The notes under the pieces: generated by a model
Seen by the model: only the letters and a program-made list of their open reading frames with translations
The model's database searches: none
Told to the model about the DNA's origin: nothing
Origin: Tahibacter soli
GTDB lineage: Bacteria; Pseudomonadota; Gammaproteobacteria; Xanthomonadales; Rhodanobacteraceae
DNA length: 64,000 nucleotides
Assembly: GCF_025717065.2 (NCBI RefSeq)
Contig: NZ_JAOVZO020000003.1
Coordinates: 868,001-932,000 of the forward strand
Reading direction: 5' to 3'
Position numbers and translations under genes: made by a program
Shown: positions 27,301-36,816 of the stretch, piece by piece
Layout: each line of letters starts with the position of its first letter
Numbering within the stretch: the stretch's first letter is position 1

Positions 27301-27841
27301 CGCCGCGCACCAGCCACAGCGAGAAGCCCGCGAGGCCGCTGGCGATCATCGCGGCGGCCAGCACGTCACTCGGAAAGTGCAGGCCGAGCACCACGCGCGA
27401 GGCCGCCACCAGCAGCGTGAACGGCACCAGCACCGCCGCGAGCCACGGGAAGTACGCGCAGGCCACCAGCGTGAAACTCACCGCGTGCAGCGTGTGGCCG
27501 GACGGAAAACTGTACTCGTCCAACGGTGGAATATGTGCCACGATGCCTTCGTGCGCGCGGAACGGGCGCGGCCGGCGCGTATGCTTTTTCAGCGCGCGGT
27601 AGATCAGGAGCGCGGCGATGCCGGTCGCGGCCATGTGCGCGGCGGCCTGCGCGCCGCGCGCGCCGAGCGTCAGCGCGAGCACGCCCATCAGCGTGTACCA
27701 GAACACGCCGTCGCCGAGACGGCTGACCACGCCGAAGAACCGCGCGATCGCGCGGCGCGTGCCCCAGCGGTTGGCGGCCAGGCACAGACGCCACTCGCCG
27801 CTTTTCACTTCCAGGCGGTTCCAGCGTTCGATCGCGTTCAT
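27284..27841 (-). CDS. PAP2 family phosphatase
   Basis: This 185-residue membrane protein contains all three PAP2 motifs: KKHTRRPRPF, FPSGHTLHAVSF and ASRVVLGLHFPSDVLAA, embedded among hydrophobic helices. Such enzymes remove phosphate from lipid phosphates such as phosphatidic acid or undecaprenyl pyrophosphate at the outer face of the membrane. Its ATG overlaps the stop of the upstream glycosyltransferase gene (ATGA), a pairing that suggests a joint role in glycolipid or envelope synthesis. Confidence 0.92.
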   Translation of the reverse strand: MNAIERWNRLEVKSGEWRLCLAANRWGTRRAIARFFGVVSRLGDGVFWYTLMGVLALTLGARGAQAAAHMAATGIAALLIYRALKKHTRRPRPFRAHEGIVAHIPPLDEYSFPSGHTLHAVSFTLVACAYFPWLAAVLVPFTLLVAASRVVLGLHFPSDVLAAAMIASGLAGFSLWLVRGVSLFA

Positions 27842-28971
27842 GGTCGGTTTCTCCCGGACAGCGCGGCCAGCAGTTCGGCGAAGTGGTCGGTAACGGATTG
27901 CGGACTGAGCGGCAGCATCGCCTCGCGTCCGGCGGCGGCCATCGCGCGGCGCGCGTCGGATGCGCGCGCAAGGTCGAGCGCGGCGGCGACGAACGCGTCG
28001 GCGTCGCCCGGCGCGATGCGGCGGCCGGTGCGGCCGTCGTCGATGTGTTCCTTCGCCGCGCCGTAGTCGAACGCGACGGTCGCGACGCCGCTCGCCATCG
28101 CTTCGAGCGTGACGTTGCCGAACGTTTCGGTGAGGCTGGCGAACAGGAACAGGTCGCCGCACGCGAAGTGGCGCGCGAGCGCCTCGCCGCGGAGCGAACC
28201 GGTGAAGATGAAGTCGGGGTTCGCGGCGGCGAGCGCGGCGCGCGCCGGACCGTCGCCGACGAACACGTAGCGCGCGTGCGGCAGTTCGCTTTGGATCGCG
28301 CGGAACGCGCGCACGCCGAGATCGAGGTTCTTTTCCGGCGCGATCCGGCCGACGTAGATGACCGCGAGATCGTCCGGCGTCAGACCCCAGCGGCGGCGCA
28401 GTTCGGCATCGCGGCGCGCGGGATCGAACAGATGGGTGTCGACCGCGCGGCGCAGCAGGCGCACGTCGCCGAAGTCGCGTTCGCGCAGAAAGCGCGCCAG
28501 TTCGTCGGTCGGCACCAGCGTCGCGGCGGCGAGGCGATGGAAATGCCGCAGCCAGGCGAACACGAGCGGCGTCAGGAAGCCCACGCCGTAGTGGCGCGCG
28601 AAGTCGTCGAAGCGCGTGTGGAAACCGGTGCTCGCGGCGATGCCGAGACGGCGCGCGGCGCGCAGGGCGGAGTGTCCGAGCGGGCCCTCGGTCGCGACGT
28701 AGATCGCGTCGGGCCGCTGTGCGCGCCACAGCGCTTCGAGCCGGCGCCGCGCCGGCAGGCCGAAACGCAGGCCCGGATAGCGCGGGATCGCCGCGCCGCG
28801 CATGAGAACGTCTTCGGCCACGCCGTCCGCACTGCTCGGCTGGGCCTGGTGCGGCCGGATCAGCTGCACGGCATGGCCGCTGCCGCCGAGTCCCTGGGCG
28901 AGCGCCTGCACGGTCAACGCGACGCCGTTGATTTCGGGCGGGTAGGTCTCGGTGACGATCGCAATGCGCAC
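27838..28971 (-). CDS. GT4-type glycosyltransferase
   Basis: The 377-residue protein begins with the classic MRIAIVTETYPPEINGVALT of GT-B family 4 transferases. It continues with IYVATEGPLGHSALRAARRL, a nucleotide-sugar region YVGRIAPEKNLDLGVRAF, and the EX7E motif in TETFGNVTLEAMASG. Close relatives add mannose or glucose to lipid acceptors. The start is a GTG at 28971, which begins exactly at the conserved N terminus; a TTG 25 codons upstream adds only low-complexity sequence. It is coupled to the PAP2 gene and divergent from pstC. Confidence 0.9.
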   Translation of the reverse strand: MRIAIVTETYPPEINGVALTVQALAQGLGGSGHAVQLIRPHQAQPSSADGVAEDVLMRGAAIPRYPGLRFGLPARRRLEALWRAQRPDAIYVATEGPLGHSALRAARRLGIAASTGFHTRFDDFARHYGVGFLTPLVFAWLRHFHRLAAATLVPTDELARFLRERDFGDVRLLRRAVDTHLFDPARRDAELRRRWGLTPDDLAVIYVGRIAPEKNLDLGVRAFRAIQSELPHARYVFVGDGPARAALAAANPDFIFTGSLRGEALARHFACGDLFLFASLTETFGNVTLEAMASGVATVAFDYGAAKEHIDDGRTGRRIAPGDADAFVAAALDLARASDARRAMAAAGREAMLPLSPQSVTDHFAELLAALSGRNRP

Positions 28972-29060
28972 GGCGGGCGGCCTGGTGGTTTGCGCAAGCC
29001 TGCGGGCCGGCGTTTGCGCGGCCGTTGCCGGCAGGTGACAGGTCAATGACGGCGCCGCCG

Positions 29061-29092
29061 GTCATGTAACATGACTGTCACAAACACGTCCC
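29061..29092 (+). promoter_or_regulatory. Palindrome and Pho-box-like site at the pstC start
   Basis: A perfect palindrome GTCATGT-A-ACATGAC covers 29061-29075. It is followed by CTGTCAC-AAAC-ACGTCCC (29075-29092), which matches 13 of 18 positions of the PhoB box consensus, with a strong first half and a weak second. If this is the operator, pstC would start at the in-frame ATG at 29104 rather than at 29071. Phosphate control of pst genes through PhoB is known; this site is inferred. Confidence 0.35.
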
Positions 29093-30189
29093 AGCATGCG
29101 CCGATGCCCGTTTCCGCTACCGCCGCGCCGTTGGCTGCGCGCGCCCTTGCCCGATTGCCGTCACGATTGCGTCGCGAACGCCTGCTCGGCGTTTTCGTGA
29201 CGGGCGCGGCCGTCGTCGTGATTGCGGCCGTGCTCGGCATTCCCGCGTTTCTGCTGCTCGACGCCGGCGTCGAGCCCGTGCGGTTCGATCGCCTGTGGCC
29301 GCTCCTGGCCGGCAGCTTCAAGGCCGCGCTGTTCGCGCTCGCTTTCGCGTTTCCGCTCGCGCTCGCGGCTGCCGCGTGGTGCGCGCGCTTCGCGCGGCCC
29401 CGGCTGCGCGCGTGGCTCAAACCGCTGTTCGAACTGTTCGAAGCCGTGCCGGCCGTCGTGCTGGGGCTCGTCGCCGCCGTGACGCTGGCGCCGTGGCTCG
29501 CCCGGCACGTGCTGGCCTTTGCCGCGTTTCTCGCGCTCGCGCCGCCGGCGCTCGCGCTGGCCGGCATCGCATGGCAGGCGTTCGCGCCGCGCGCGTGGCA
29601 GCGTCGCTGCGACGGCCGCGAGGCATGGCTCGCTGTGCCGGCGTTGATTGCGGTGGCGCTCGTTGCCGCCGCGCTCGGCGGTCCGCTCGCGGCGGTGCTG
29701 CCGGCCGCGCTGTCGCAGCCGGCGACGCCCTGGAACGCGCTCGTCGTCGGCGTCGTGCTCGGTCTTGCGGTGATGCCGACGATGTTCACGCTCGCCGAGG
29801 ACGCGCTGTTCGCGGTGCCGGCGAGTCTCTCCGACGGCGCGTACGCGCTCGGCGCGACGCGCTGGCAGGCGCTGGCCGGGTTGATCCTGCGCGCCGCGAG
29901 TCCGGGCATCGCCGCGGCCGTGCTGCTCGGTTTCAGCCGCGCGCTCGGCGAAACGATGATCGTGCTGATGGCGAGCGGCAACACGCCGCTGTCCGACGCC
30001 GACCCGCTCTCCGGCCTGCGTTCGATCGCCGCGAACCTCGCACTCGAAGCGCCGGAGGCCGTACCTGGCGGCGCACACTACCGGCTGCTGCTGACGTCCG
30101 CGCTGTGGCTGTTCGGCGCGTGCTTCGTGCTCAATTCGATCGCCGAGGGCGTGCGCGGTCGCCTGCGCCGCCGCTACACGGCGCTGTGA
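29071..30189 (+). CDS. pstC: Phosphate ABC transporter permease PstC
   Basis: The 372-residue membrane protein has about six to eight helices and the permease coupling motif [25 protein letters not shown], followed by [19 protein letters not shown], typical of PstC. With PstA and PstB it imports inorganic phosphate. No pstS gene for the periplasmic binding protein is next to it in the window. Residues 1-30 are not conserved-looking, and an ATG at 29104 (MPVSATAAP) is an alternative start that leaves the Pho-box-like site upstream. The stop overlaps the GTG of pstA. Confidence 0.9.
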   Translation: MTVTNTSQHAPMPVSATAAPLAARALARLPSRLRRERLLGVFVTGAAVVVIAAVLGIPAFLLLDAGVEPVRFDRLWPLLAGSFKAALFALAFAFPLALAAAAWCARFARPRLRAWLKPLFELFEAVPAVVLGLVAAVTLAPWLARHVLAFAAFLALAPPALALAGIAWQAFAPRAWQRRCDGREAWLAVPALIAVALVAAALGGPLAAVLPAALSQPATPWNALVVGVVLGLAVMPTMFTLAEDALFAVPASLSDGAYALGATRWQALAGLILRAASPGIAAAVLLGFSRALGETMIVLMASGNTPLSDADPLSGLRSIAANLALEAPEAVPGGAHYRLLLTSALWLFGACFVLNSIAEGVRGRLRRRYTAL

Positions 30190-31502
30190 CCGTGGCTCGC
30201 GCACGCAACGCGCGGCGTACCGACGCCGCCGGGCTCTGGCTCGCCGCCGCGGGCATCGCGATCAGCCTCGCCGCGCTCGTCGGCCTCGTCGCGCTGCTCG
30301 CGTCGCAGGCGTTGTCGGGTTTCGCCGTCAGGCCGATCGAAGAAATCCGCTGGCGCGAAGTCGACATCGTGCGTCAGGAGCTCGCCGCGCTCGTCGCCGA
30401 CGACGGCGCGCATCTCGTCGTGCGCGGCAGCGAGACGGAGCGTGCCGGCGGCGCGTATCGGCGCGTCGCGCTGGCCGACGTCGTCTCGCGCGAACGGCCG
30501 CGCGACGCGGTAAGTCTGCGCCTGGCCGACGGCCGCGAACTCGTCGCGCGCGGCGACGTCGCCGCGTGGCTCGCGCTGGAGAACGCCGCGACGATCGCCG
30601 CGCCGGGACTGCCGCCCGGCCTGCGTCGCGCCGACGTCGTCGAAGCGATCGCGCCGAATGCGCTCGGTCTCGGCGCGCGCGCCGCCGTCGTCGCGTCGCG
30701 CGCGTGGCAGTTCGTTGCCGGCGACGAGCGCCGCGACGACGGCCTGTTCGCGGCGCTCGTGGGCACGGTCGTGCTGGTGTTCGCGATGAGCATTCTCGTC
30801 ATGCCGCTCGGCGTGCTCGCGGCGCTGTGGCTGCACGAATATGCGGGCGACGGCATCGGCGCGCGCGCGATCCGCGCCGCCGTCGCGAATCTGGCCGGCG
30901 TGCCGGCCGTGATCTACGGCCTGTTCGGCCTCGTGCTGTTCGTGCACACCGTCGGCGCGAATCTCGACGCGTGGCTGTTCGCCGACGCGCTGCCGTCGCC
31001 GACGTTCGGCAGCGGCGGTCTGATGTGGGCGTCGATGACGCTCGCGCTGCTGACGCTGCCGGTGGTCGTCACCGCGACCGAGGAAGGGCTCGCGCGCGTG
31101 CCGCAGGGATTGCGTCAGGCGGCGCTCGCGCTCGGCGCGACGCGCGCGGAGCTGATCCGGCGCGTCGTGCTGCCGGTCGCGCGGCCGGCGCTTTTGACCG
31201 GCCTGATTCTCGCGATCGCGCGCGCGGCCGGCGAAGTCGCGCCGCTGATGCTCGTCGGCGTCGTCAAATACGCGCCGGCGCTGCCGGTCGACGGCGAGTT
31301 TCCGTATCTGCACGCGTCGCGGCAGTTCATGCACCTGGGCTATACGGTGTACGACCGCGCGCTGGCCGGCGGCGACGCGCTGCGCTCGACGCCGCAAGCC
31401 TATGCCGCGGCGCTGCTGCTCGTCGCGGTGGTCGCGATCCTCAACCTGTCGGCGATCGTCGTGCGCAATCGCCTGCGCGAATCGACGCGGGGCCTTGCAT
31501 GA
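30186..31502 (+). CDS. pstA: Phosphate ABC transporter permease PstA, with long periplasmic insert
   Basis: The 438-residue protein is much longer than the usual PstA (about 300). The first membrane helix (about 17-40) is followed by an extracytoplasmic insert of about 140 residues (45-185) before the remaining helices. The coupling motif is [19 protein letters not shown], followed by [11 protein letters not shown] and [23 protein letters not shown], which fits PstA. The GTG start overlaps the pstC stop (GTGA), and the stop overlaps pstB (ATGA). The insert could contact a binding protein or sense the periplasm; that is inference. Confidence 0.9.
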   Translation: MTVARARNARRTDAAGLWLAAAGIAISLAALVGLVALLASQALSGFAVRPIEEIRWREVDIVRQELAALVADDGAHLVVRGSETERAGGAYRRVALADVVSRERPRDAVSLRLADGRELVARGDVAAWLALENAATIAAPGLPPGLRRADVVEAIAPNALGLGARAAVVASRAWQFVAGDERRDDGLFAALVGTVVLVFAMSILVMPLGVLAALWLHEYAGDGIGARAIRAAVANLAGVPAVIYGLFGLVLFVHTVGANLDAWLFADALPSPTFGSGGLMWASMTLALLTLPVVVTATEEGLARVPQGLRQAALALGATRAELIRRVVLPVARPALLTGLILAIARAAGEVAPLMLVGVVKYAPALPVDGEFPYLHASRQFMHLGYTVYDRALAGGDALRSTPQAYAAALLLVAVVAILNLSAIVVRNRLRESTRGLA

Positions 31503-32305
31503 ACGTACCGACGCCGGCGATGACGCCGGATCTGCTCGACGGACTGGAACTCGCGCTGTCGGCGCGCGGCGTCGTCGTCGACTACGCGGGCCGGCGCGCG
31601 CTCGACGGCGTCGATCTCGACGTGCCGCGGCAGCGCGTCACGGCGCTGGTCGGTCCGTCCGGCTGCGGCAAGTCGAGCCTGCTGCGCTGCTTCAACCGTT
31701 TGAACGACGAGATCGCCGATTGCCGCGTCGCGGGCGAGGTGCGCCTGTTCGGCGAGGACGCGTACGCGGACGGCGTCGCGCTGCCGGACCTGCGCCGCCG
31801 CGTCGGCATGGTGTTCCAGAAACCCAATCCGTTTCCGCTGTCGGTGTCCGACAACGTCGCGTTCGGGCTGCGCCTGGCCGGCCTGCGTTCGCGCCGCGAG
31901 ATCGAGCAGCGCGTCGAAGCGGCGCTGCGCGCCGCCGCGTTGTGGGACGAGGTGCGCGACCGTCTCGGCGACAGCGCGCTCGCGCTGTCGGCCGGCCAGC
32001 AGCAGCGGCTCGTCATCGCGCGCGCGATCGCGGTCGAACCGGACGTGCTGCTGATGGACGAACCGGCCTCGATGCTCGACCCGATCTCGACGCTGCGGTT
32101 CGAGGAACTCGTCGTCGCGCTGGCCGAGCGATACACGGTGCTCGTCGTCACGCACAACATGCAGCAGGCCGCGCGCGTCGCCGACTACACCGCGTTCATG
32201 CGCGGCGGACGGGTGCTCGAAGTGGACCGTACGGAAGCGATCTTCACGAACCCGCGGCTGCGCGAAACGGAAGACTACATCACCGGTCGATCGCGCACCG
32301 GTTAG
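31499..32305 (+). CDS. pstB: Phosphate ABC transporter ATP-binding protein PstB
   Basis: The 268-residue ATPase has Walker [10 protein letters not shown], a phosphate-type recognition stretch ([30 protein letters not shown]), ABC signature LSAGQQQRL, Walker [17 protein letters not shown], and the H-loop [18 protein letters not shown]. It energises phosphate import through PstC and PstA. Small changes from the common form are LSAG in place of LSGG in the signature and MLDP in place of ALDP. It is coupled to pstA by ATGA. Confidence 0.95.
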   Translation: MNVPTPAMTPDLLDGLELALSARGVVVDYAGRRALDGVDLDVPRQRVTALVGPSGCGKSSLLRCFNRLNDEIADCRVAGEVRLFGEDAYADGVALPDLRRRVGMVFQKPNPFPLSVSDNVAFGLRLAGLRSRREIEQRVEAALRAAALWDEVRDRLGDSALALSAGQQQRLVIARAIAVEPDVLLMDEPASMLDPISTLRFEELVVALAERYTVLVVTHNMQQAARVADYTAFMRGGRVLEVDRTEAIFTNPRLRETEDYITGRSRTG

Positions 32306-32450
32306 GCGTACTATCGACCTTGCCGCAGAGGAATGTTTTTGTTGCGCTGCGGCGACGATCGCGCCCGAGAGACGCCGGCGAATCGTACGAAGTGTAACGT
32401 GATAAAAGTATCGTAAAGTTCCGTCGAGCCTCGAAACCCGAAGAAGCGCA

Positions 32451-33167
32451 ATGGATCGTCTGCACCTCAGCCAGCATATTTCGCAGCAGTTCAACACCGA
32501 ACTTGCGGCCCTGACGCGCCAGGTGCTGGCGATGGGCGGTCTCGTCGAAGCGCAGCTGGCGACCGCGCTCGAAGCGCTCGCCGAGCGCGACGCGCGGCGT
32601 TCGGCCGACGTCATCGCGCGCGAGGACGCGGTCAACGCCGCCGAACTCGAAATCGACGCGCGCTGCACGCAGATTCTCGCGCGGCGCCAGCCGGCGGCGT
32701 CGGACCTGCGCCTCGTGCTCGCGGTGGTGCGCATGGTCGCGAATCTCGAGCGCATCGGCGACGAGGCCGAGCGCATCGCCAAGCTCGCCGAAAAACTCGG
32801 CAACACCGTGGAACTGGCCGAAAGCTACGTCTTCAAGCTGACGCAGATGGGCGCGCTCGTGCGCGACCAGTTGCGCGGCACGCTCGACACGTTCGCGCGC
32901 ATGGACGAAACGCGCGCGCTCGAACGCTTGCGGCGCGATCGCGAGGTCGACGTTCTGTACAAGGAACTCGCCGCGATGCTCGTGACGCTGATGCAGCGCG
33001 AGTCCGAACGCGTGCCGGCGGCGCTCGACCTGCTCTGGTGCGCGCGTTCGCTCGAACGCATCGGCGACCGCTGCAAGAACCTGTGCGAGCAGGTGATCTA
33101 TCTCGTGCGCGGCAAGGACGTGCGGCATACGGGGCTGGCGAAGTCCACCACACCGCCGGAAAACTAG
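32451..33167 (+). CDS. phoU: Phosphate signalling protein PhoU
   Basis: This 238-residue all-helical protein consists of two PhoU repeats with the metal-binding signatures LRLVLAVVRMVANLERIGDEAERIAK (first) and LDLLWCARSLERIGDRCKNLCEQVIY (second), quoted here in parts. PhoU links the Pst transporter to the PhoR/PhoB system and prevents phosphate-starvation signalling when phosphate is plentiful. It follows pstB after 145 bases, in which a GTGATAAAAGTATCGT stretch may hold a separate promoter. A strong terminator hairpin begins 4 bases after its stop. Confidence 0.95.
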   Translation: MDRLHLSQHISQQFNTELAALTRQVLAMGGLVEAQLATALEALAERDARRSADVIAREDAVNAAELEIDARCTQILARRQPAASDLRLVLAVVRMVANLERIGDEAERIAKLAEKLGNTVELAESYVFKLTQMGALVRDQLRGTLDTFARMDETRALERLRRDREVDVLYKELAAMLVTLMQRESERVPAALDLLWCARSLERIGDRCKNLCEQVIYLVRGKDVRHTGLAKSTTPPEN

Positions 33168-33170
33168 ACT

Positions 33171-33202
33171 CCCTCTCCCCCAAGCGAGCTTGGGGGAGAG
33201 GG
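33171..33202. terminator. Strong bidirectional hairpin after phoU
   Basis: Perfect 15-base arms, CCCTCTCCCCCAAGC (33171-33185) and GCTTGGGGGAGAGGG (33188-33202), lie between convergent phoU and the unknown gene at 33211. There is no T-run, but the stem is long and GC-rich. Similar CCCTCTCC...GGAGAGGG repeats are common between genes in proteobacteria. Confidence 0.75.
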
Positions 33203-33210
33203 CTTGAGCG

Positions 33211-34287
33211 CTACCGTCCGAACGGATTGCGCAACCGCGAGAGCATGCCGCCCTTCGCGTCGAGGGCTTCGCCGAAGCGCGGCTTGTCGCTTTCGACGAA
33301 GCCGATCGCGTAGTACGCGTTGACGTAGTCGACGACGTCGCCAAGCGGCGCGCCGCTCGCGTCGCTGATGTCGGCGAGCGTGGCGTAGTCTTTCATCATG
33401 AACGTCGCGATGCGGAAGTGCTTGGCGAACTCGCGCTCGCTCTGCGGGTACTTCGCGAGCTTGAACTTCGCGCCGCGGTCGAGGCCGGGCAGCAGTTCGC
33501 CCTTCGAGCGGTTGACCGTGTAGAACCACAGGAGCCGGCTGTACGGCTGCGGGTTCGCGCTCTTGGCGGCCGCGAACTCGGCCGGCGAGAGCTCCTGCCA
33601 ATCCGATACTTTGATCGTTCGTGAACAATGCGGCGCCAGCGCCCGCAGGCCGGTCGCGGCGCTGTGCCACGTCTGCGAGGCCGGATCGAGCACGAGGTCG
33701 GGCGCGTCGGGCGTGACGAGCCGCGACGGCGCCGCGAGCGGCGTGCTCGTGAGGTAGTCGACGAGCGTCAGCTCGCGCGGCGGCGCGACGGCCGGCGCGG
33801 GCGGGGGCGGTGCGGGCGCCGGTGCGGTCGGGCGCGGCGGCGCCGGCTGGCGGATCAGTTCGGACACCGGCCGCACCGGCTCGCGCGGCGCGGGCACCGG
33901 CGTCGGCGCCGCCACGGGGGCGGGTGCGGGCTCGTTCGGCGGTTCGTAGGTGTTCGCGTAGCCGGCGTTCGCGTTGCCGACCTCGAGCGCGAACATCGCG
34001 AGCACGCCGGCGACGCCGTCGAGCGTCAACGGGCGCGGCAGCAGCAGGTCGGATTCGCGCGCCGAATCGCGCGCGGTGAACGCCGCGGTGCGCGTGCCCG
34101 AAGCGCTGGCCTTGAGCCAGGCCATGTGGCCGAACACCGAGTCGACGTCGACCACGACCAGGTCGGCGTCGCCTTCGGTGCCGATGTCCCAGCGCTGGCG
34201 CAGGCGCGAGGCCGCCGCTCCGACGAGATTGCGGAACTCGGTCTCCTCGGCCGGGCTTGCGCCGACCAGGACGATCTTATAGGCCAT
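33211..34287 (-). CDS. Unknown protein with receiver-like N terminus and Pro/Ala-rich linker
   Basis: This 358-residue protein starts MAYKIVLVGASPAEETEFRN and has an alternating alpha/beta N-terminal domain of about 110 residues. DLVVVDVDSVFGHMAWLKAS resembles a receiver-domain strand, but the usual acidic pair and Lys are absent. A linker rich in Pro and Ala follows (about 117-180). The C-terminal domain (about 180-358) contains RLLWFYTVNRSKGELLPGLD and DASGAPLGDVVDYVNAYYAIG and may include a small helical DNA- or protein-binding fold. I do not recognise a family. Cytoplasmic location is likely. It may be a regulator, by analogy of its layout only. Confidence 0.75.
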   Translation of the reverse strand: MAYKIVLVGASPAEETEFRNLVGAAASRLRQRWDIGTEGDADLVVVDVDSVFGHMAWLKASASGTRTAAFTARDSARESDLLLPRPLTLDGVAGVLAMFALEVGNANAGYANTYEPPNEPAPAPVAAPTPVPAPREPVRPVSELIRQPAPPRPTAPAPAPPPPAPAVAPPRELTLVDYLTSTPLAAPSRLVTPDAPDLVLDPASQTWHSAATGLRALAPHCSRTIKVSDWQELSPAEFAAAKSANPQPYSRLLWFYTVNRSKGELLPGLDRGAKFKLAKYPQSEREFAKHFRIATFMMKDYATLADISDASGAPLGDVVDYVNAYYAIGFVESDKPRFGEALDAKGGMLSRLRNPFGR

Positions 34288-34390
34288 CCGGATGCTCCCC
34301 TAAGAGCGGCGCCGGTGCGGAACGCACGGCGAGTGACGGTGATGTTGCCCCAATTGTCGCGAACGCGGCGGGGGCGTCAACTGGCACGCG

Positions 34391-36214
34391 TCATGCCGGC
34401 GCCGGCTCGGGCGCCGCCGGTCGCGCTTCGCGCTGCTGCATCGTCCACAGCGCCGCATAGCGGCCATGGGCGGCGAGCAGGCTCGCGTGGTCGCCGCGTT
34501 CGACGATGCGGCCCTGGTCCAGCACGACGATTTCGTCCGCGTCCACGATCGTGGAGAGCCGGTGCGCGATGACGAGCGTCGTGCGGTCGCGCGCGATTTC
34601 GGCCAGCTCGGCCTGGATGATCTTCTCGGTGCGCGTGTCGAGCGCGCTGGTCGCCTCGTCGAACACGAGCAGCGCGGGATTCTTGAGCAGCGTGCGCGCG
34701 ATCGCGACGCGCTGCTTCTCGCCGCCGGACAGCTTCAGTCCGCGCTCGCCGACGGTCGCGTCGTAGCCCTGCGGCAGCGACACGATGAAATCGTGGATAT
34801 GTGCCGAACGCGCCGCGGCGATCACTTCCTCGCGCGTCGCCTCGGGTCGGCCGTAGGCGATGTTGTAGTAGATCGTGTCGTTGAACAGGACCGTGTCCTG
34901 CGGAACGATGCCGATCGCCGTGCGCAGCGAATCCTGGCTGACCTGCCGGATGTCCTGGCCGTCGATGCGGATCGCGCCGCCGCTGACGTCGTAGAAGCGG
35001 TACAACAGGCGCGCCAGCGTCGATTTGCCGGCGCCGGTCGTGCCGACGACCGCGAGCGTCTTGCCGGGCGGGATGCGGAAATCGACGTCGTGCAGGATCG
35101 GCCGCGCGGGGTCGTAGTGAAAGTCGACGTGTTCGAACGACAGTTCGGCGCCGGTCACGGCGAGCGGCGGCGCATCGGGCGCGTCGCGCACTTCCTGCGG
35201 CTCGTCGAGCAGCGCGAACATGCGCTGGATGTTCGTCAGCGCCTGCTTGACCTCGCGATAGACCATGCCGAGATAGCTCAGCGGAATCGACAGCTGGATC
35301 AGGAACGCGTTGACGAGCACGAGGTCGCCGATCGCCATGCGGCCTTCCGCGACGCCGACGGCGGCGCGCCACAACAGGAGCGTCAGGCCGATCGCGACGA
35401 TGCCGGCCTGGCCGATGTTGAGCACGGCGAGCGTCTTGAGGCTCTTGACCGTCGCGTTTTCGAGTTTCGTCAGCGCCGAGTCGAAGCGGCGCTGTTCGTG
35501 TTCTTCATTATTGAAATATTTGACCGTCTCGTAGTTGAGCAGAGAATCGACGTTGCGTGCGTTCGCCTCGGTGTCGGCCTCGTTCGCGGCGCGGTAGTAG
35601 CGCAGGCGCCATTCGGTGACCGAGAACGTGAACGCGATGTAGGCGACCAGCGTGCCGAGCGTGATCACGGCGAAGCTCGCGTCGTAGCGCGTGACGAGAA
35701 TGATCGCGACGACGGCGATTTCGAACAGCGTCGGCAGGATCGTGTACAGCGTCCAGTCGAGCAGGTCGGAAACGGCGGTCATGCCGCGTTCGACGTCGCG
35801 GGCGACGCCGCCGGTCTTGCGGTCGAGATGAAAGCGCAGGCTCAGCCCGTGCAGGTGGCGGAACACGGCGAGCGTGATCTTGCGCGACGTGCGCGCCATG
35901 ACGCGCGCGAACACGATCTGGCGCAGCTCCTGGAACAGCGACGAGGCCAGGCGCAGCGCGCCGTACGCGACGAGCGGAACGAGCGGCAGCAACAGCAGCG
36001 ACGGCTTCACGTCGAGCGCGTCGATGAGGTCCTTGAGCGTCAGCGGCACGGCGATCGTCGCGAGCTTCGCGGCGATCAGGCAGCCGATCGCGAACGCGAC
36101 GCGCCCGCGGTACGGCCAGATGTGCGGCAGCATCAGCCGCAGCATGGCGAAGAGCGAACGTTCCTGGGGCGGTGCTGGGCTCATGCGCGGGGCCGATGGA
36201 TGCGGAAGGGGCAT
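34391..36214 (-). CDS. ATM1/HMT1-type ABC exporter
   Basis: The 607-residue half-transporter has six membrane helices (about 35-320) followed by a nucleotide-binding domain with Walker A GTTGAGKST, signature LSGGEKQRVAIARTLL, Walker B ALLVFDEATSALD and H-loop VIAHRLSTI. The intracellular loop NVDSLLNYETVKYFNNEEHE is the hallmark of the ATM1/heavy-metal tolerance group, which exports glutathione-linked or metal-thiol compounds. Two Met starts are possible, 36214 and 36184; the choice affects only ten unconserved residues. It is divergent from the DUF4399 gene. Confidence 0.92.
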   Translation of the reverse strand: MPLPHPSAPRMSPAPPQERSLFAMLRLMLPHIWPYRGRVAFAIGCLIAAKLATIAVPLTLKDLIDALDVKPSLLLLPLVPLVAYGALRLASSLFQELRQIVFARVMARTSRKITLAVFRHLHGLSLRFHLDRKTGGVARDVERGMTAVSDLLDWTLYTILPTLFEIAVVAIILVTRYDASFAVITLGTLVAYIAFTFSVTEWRLRYYRAANEADTEANARNVDSLLNYETVKYFNNEEHEQRRFDSALTKLENATVKSLKTLAVLNIGQAGIVAIGLTLLLWRAAVGVAEGRMAIGDLVLVNAFLIQLSIPLSYLGMVYREVKQALTNIQRMFALLDEPQEVRDAPDAPPLAVTGAELSFEHVDFHYDPARPILHDVDFRIPPGKTLAVVGTTGAGKSTLARLLYRFYDVSGGAIRIDGQDIRQVSQDSLRTAIGIVPQDTVLFNDTIYYNIAYGRPEATREEVIAAARSAHIHDFIVSLPQGYDATVGERGLKLSGGEKQRVAIARTLLKNPALLVFDEATSALDTRTEKIIQAELAEIARDRTTLVIAHRLSTIVDADEIVVLDQGRIVERGDHASLLAAHGRYAALWTMQQREARPAAPEPAPA

Positions 36215-36296
36215 ATGGGTGCGTATCGTGGCTGCGCAAGGCGCGCCGGCGTGCGCGTATCATCGTCGTCCTCACCCCGAAAGACGAGGAACCGCC

Positions 36297-36740
36297 ATGT
36301 TCAAGACTCTTGCCGCCATCGCGCTCGCCGCGGCGTGCACCGTCGCCGTCGCGCAGGACGCCGCCAAGCCGTCCGGCCTGCCGCGCACGAAAGCGGTCGC
36401 CGGCACCGAACTGTATTTCATCGCGCCGGCCGACGGCGCGACGGTCGAGAAAACGTTCACCGTGCGCTTCGGCCTGAAGGGCATGGGCGTGGCGCCGGCC
36501 GGCGTGGTCAAGGACGGCACCGGCCACCACCACCTCCTGATCGACGTGAAAGACCTGCCGCCGATGGATCTGCCGCTGCCGAACGACGATACGCACAAGC
36601 ACTACGGCCTCGGCCAGACCGAAACGACGGTCACGCTGCCGCCGGGCGAGCACACGCTGCAGCTCGTGCTCGGCGACGCGGCGCATATCCCGCTCGATCC
36701 GCCGGTGCTGTCGAAGAAGATCACGGTACACGTCAAGTAG
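36297..36740 (+). CDS. DUF4399 periplasmic protein
   Basis: This 147-residue protein has a signal peptide ([20 protein letters not shown], cut near AVAQ/DA) and a beta-rich domain. The segment [15 protein letters not shown] and later [23 protein letters not shown] are characteristic of DUF4399; the His-rich stretch could bind a metal. It follows a clear ribosome site (GAGGA). The family function is not established. A GC-rich hairpin downstream separates it from gltX. Confidence 0.88.
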   Translation: MFKTLAAIALAAACTVAVAQDAAKPSGLPRTKAVAGTELYFIAPADGATVEKTFTVRFGLKGMGVAPAGVVKDGTGHHHLLIDVKDLPPMDLPLPNDDTHKHYGLGQTETTVTLPPGEHTLQLVLGDAAHIPLDPPVLSKKITVHVK

Positions 36741-36748
36741 CCCGGTTT

Positions 36749-36779
36749 CGAGGCGGTCCGCGCGGCGCGGATCGCCTCG
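36749..36779 (+). terminator. Hairpin between the DUF4399 gene and gltX
   Basis: CGAGGCGGTCCGCG (36749-36762) pairs with CGCGGATCGCCTCG (36766-36779) across a CGG loop with a single mismatch. It begins 8 bases after the DUF4399 stop. There is no T-run. Confidence 0.6.
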
Positions 36780-36816
36780 GTTAACATACGCGCCCCAAGG
36801 AAACCGAATCATCGCA

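Noticed and set aside
33171-33202. A mobile element at the long hairpin after phoU
   Set aside because: It is a simple perfect stem with no target duplication or coding part; a terminator-type palindrome is enough.
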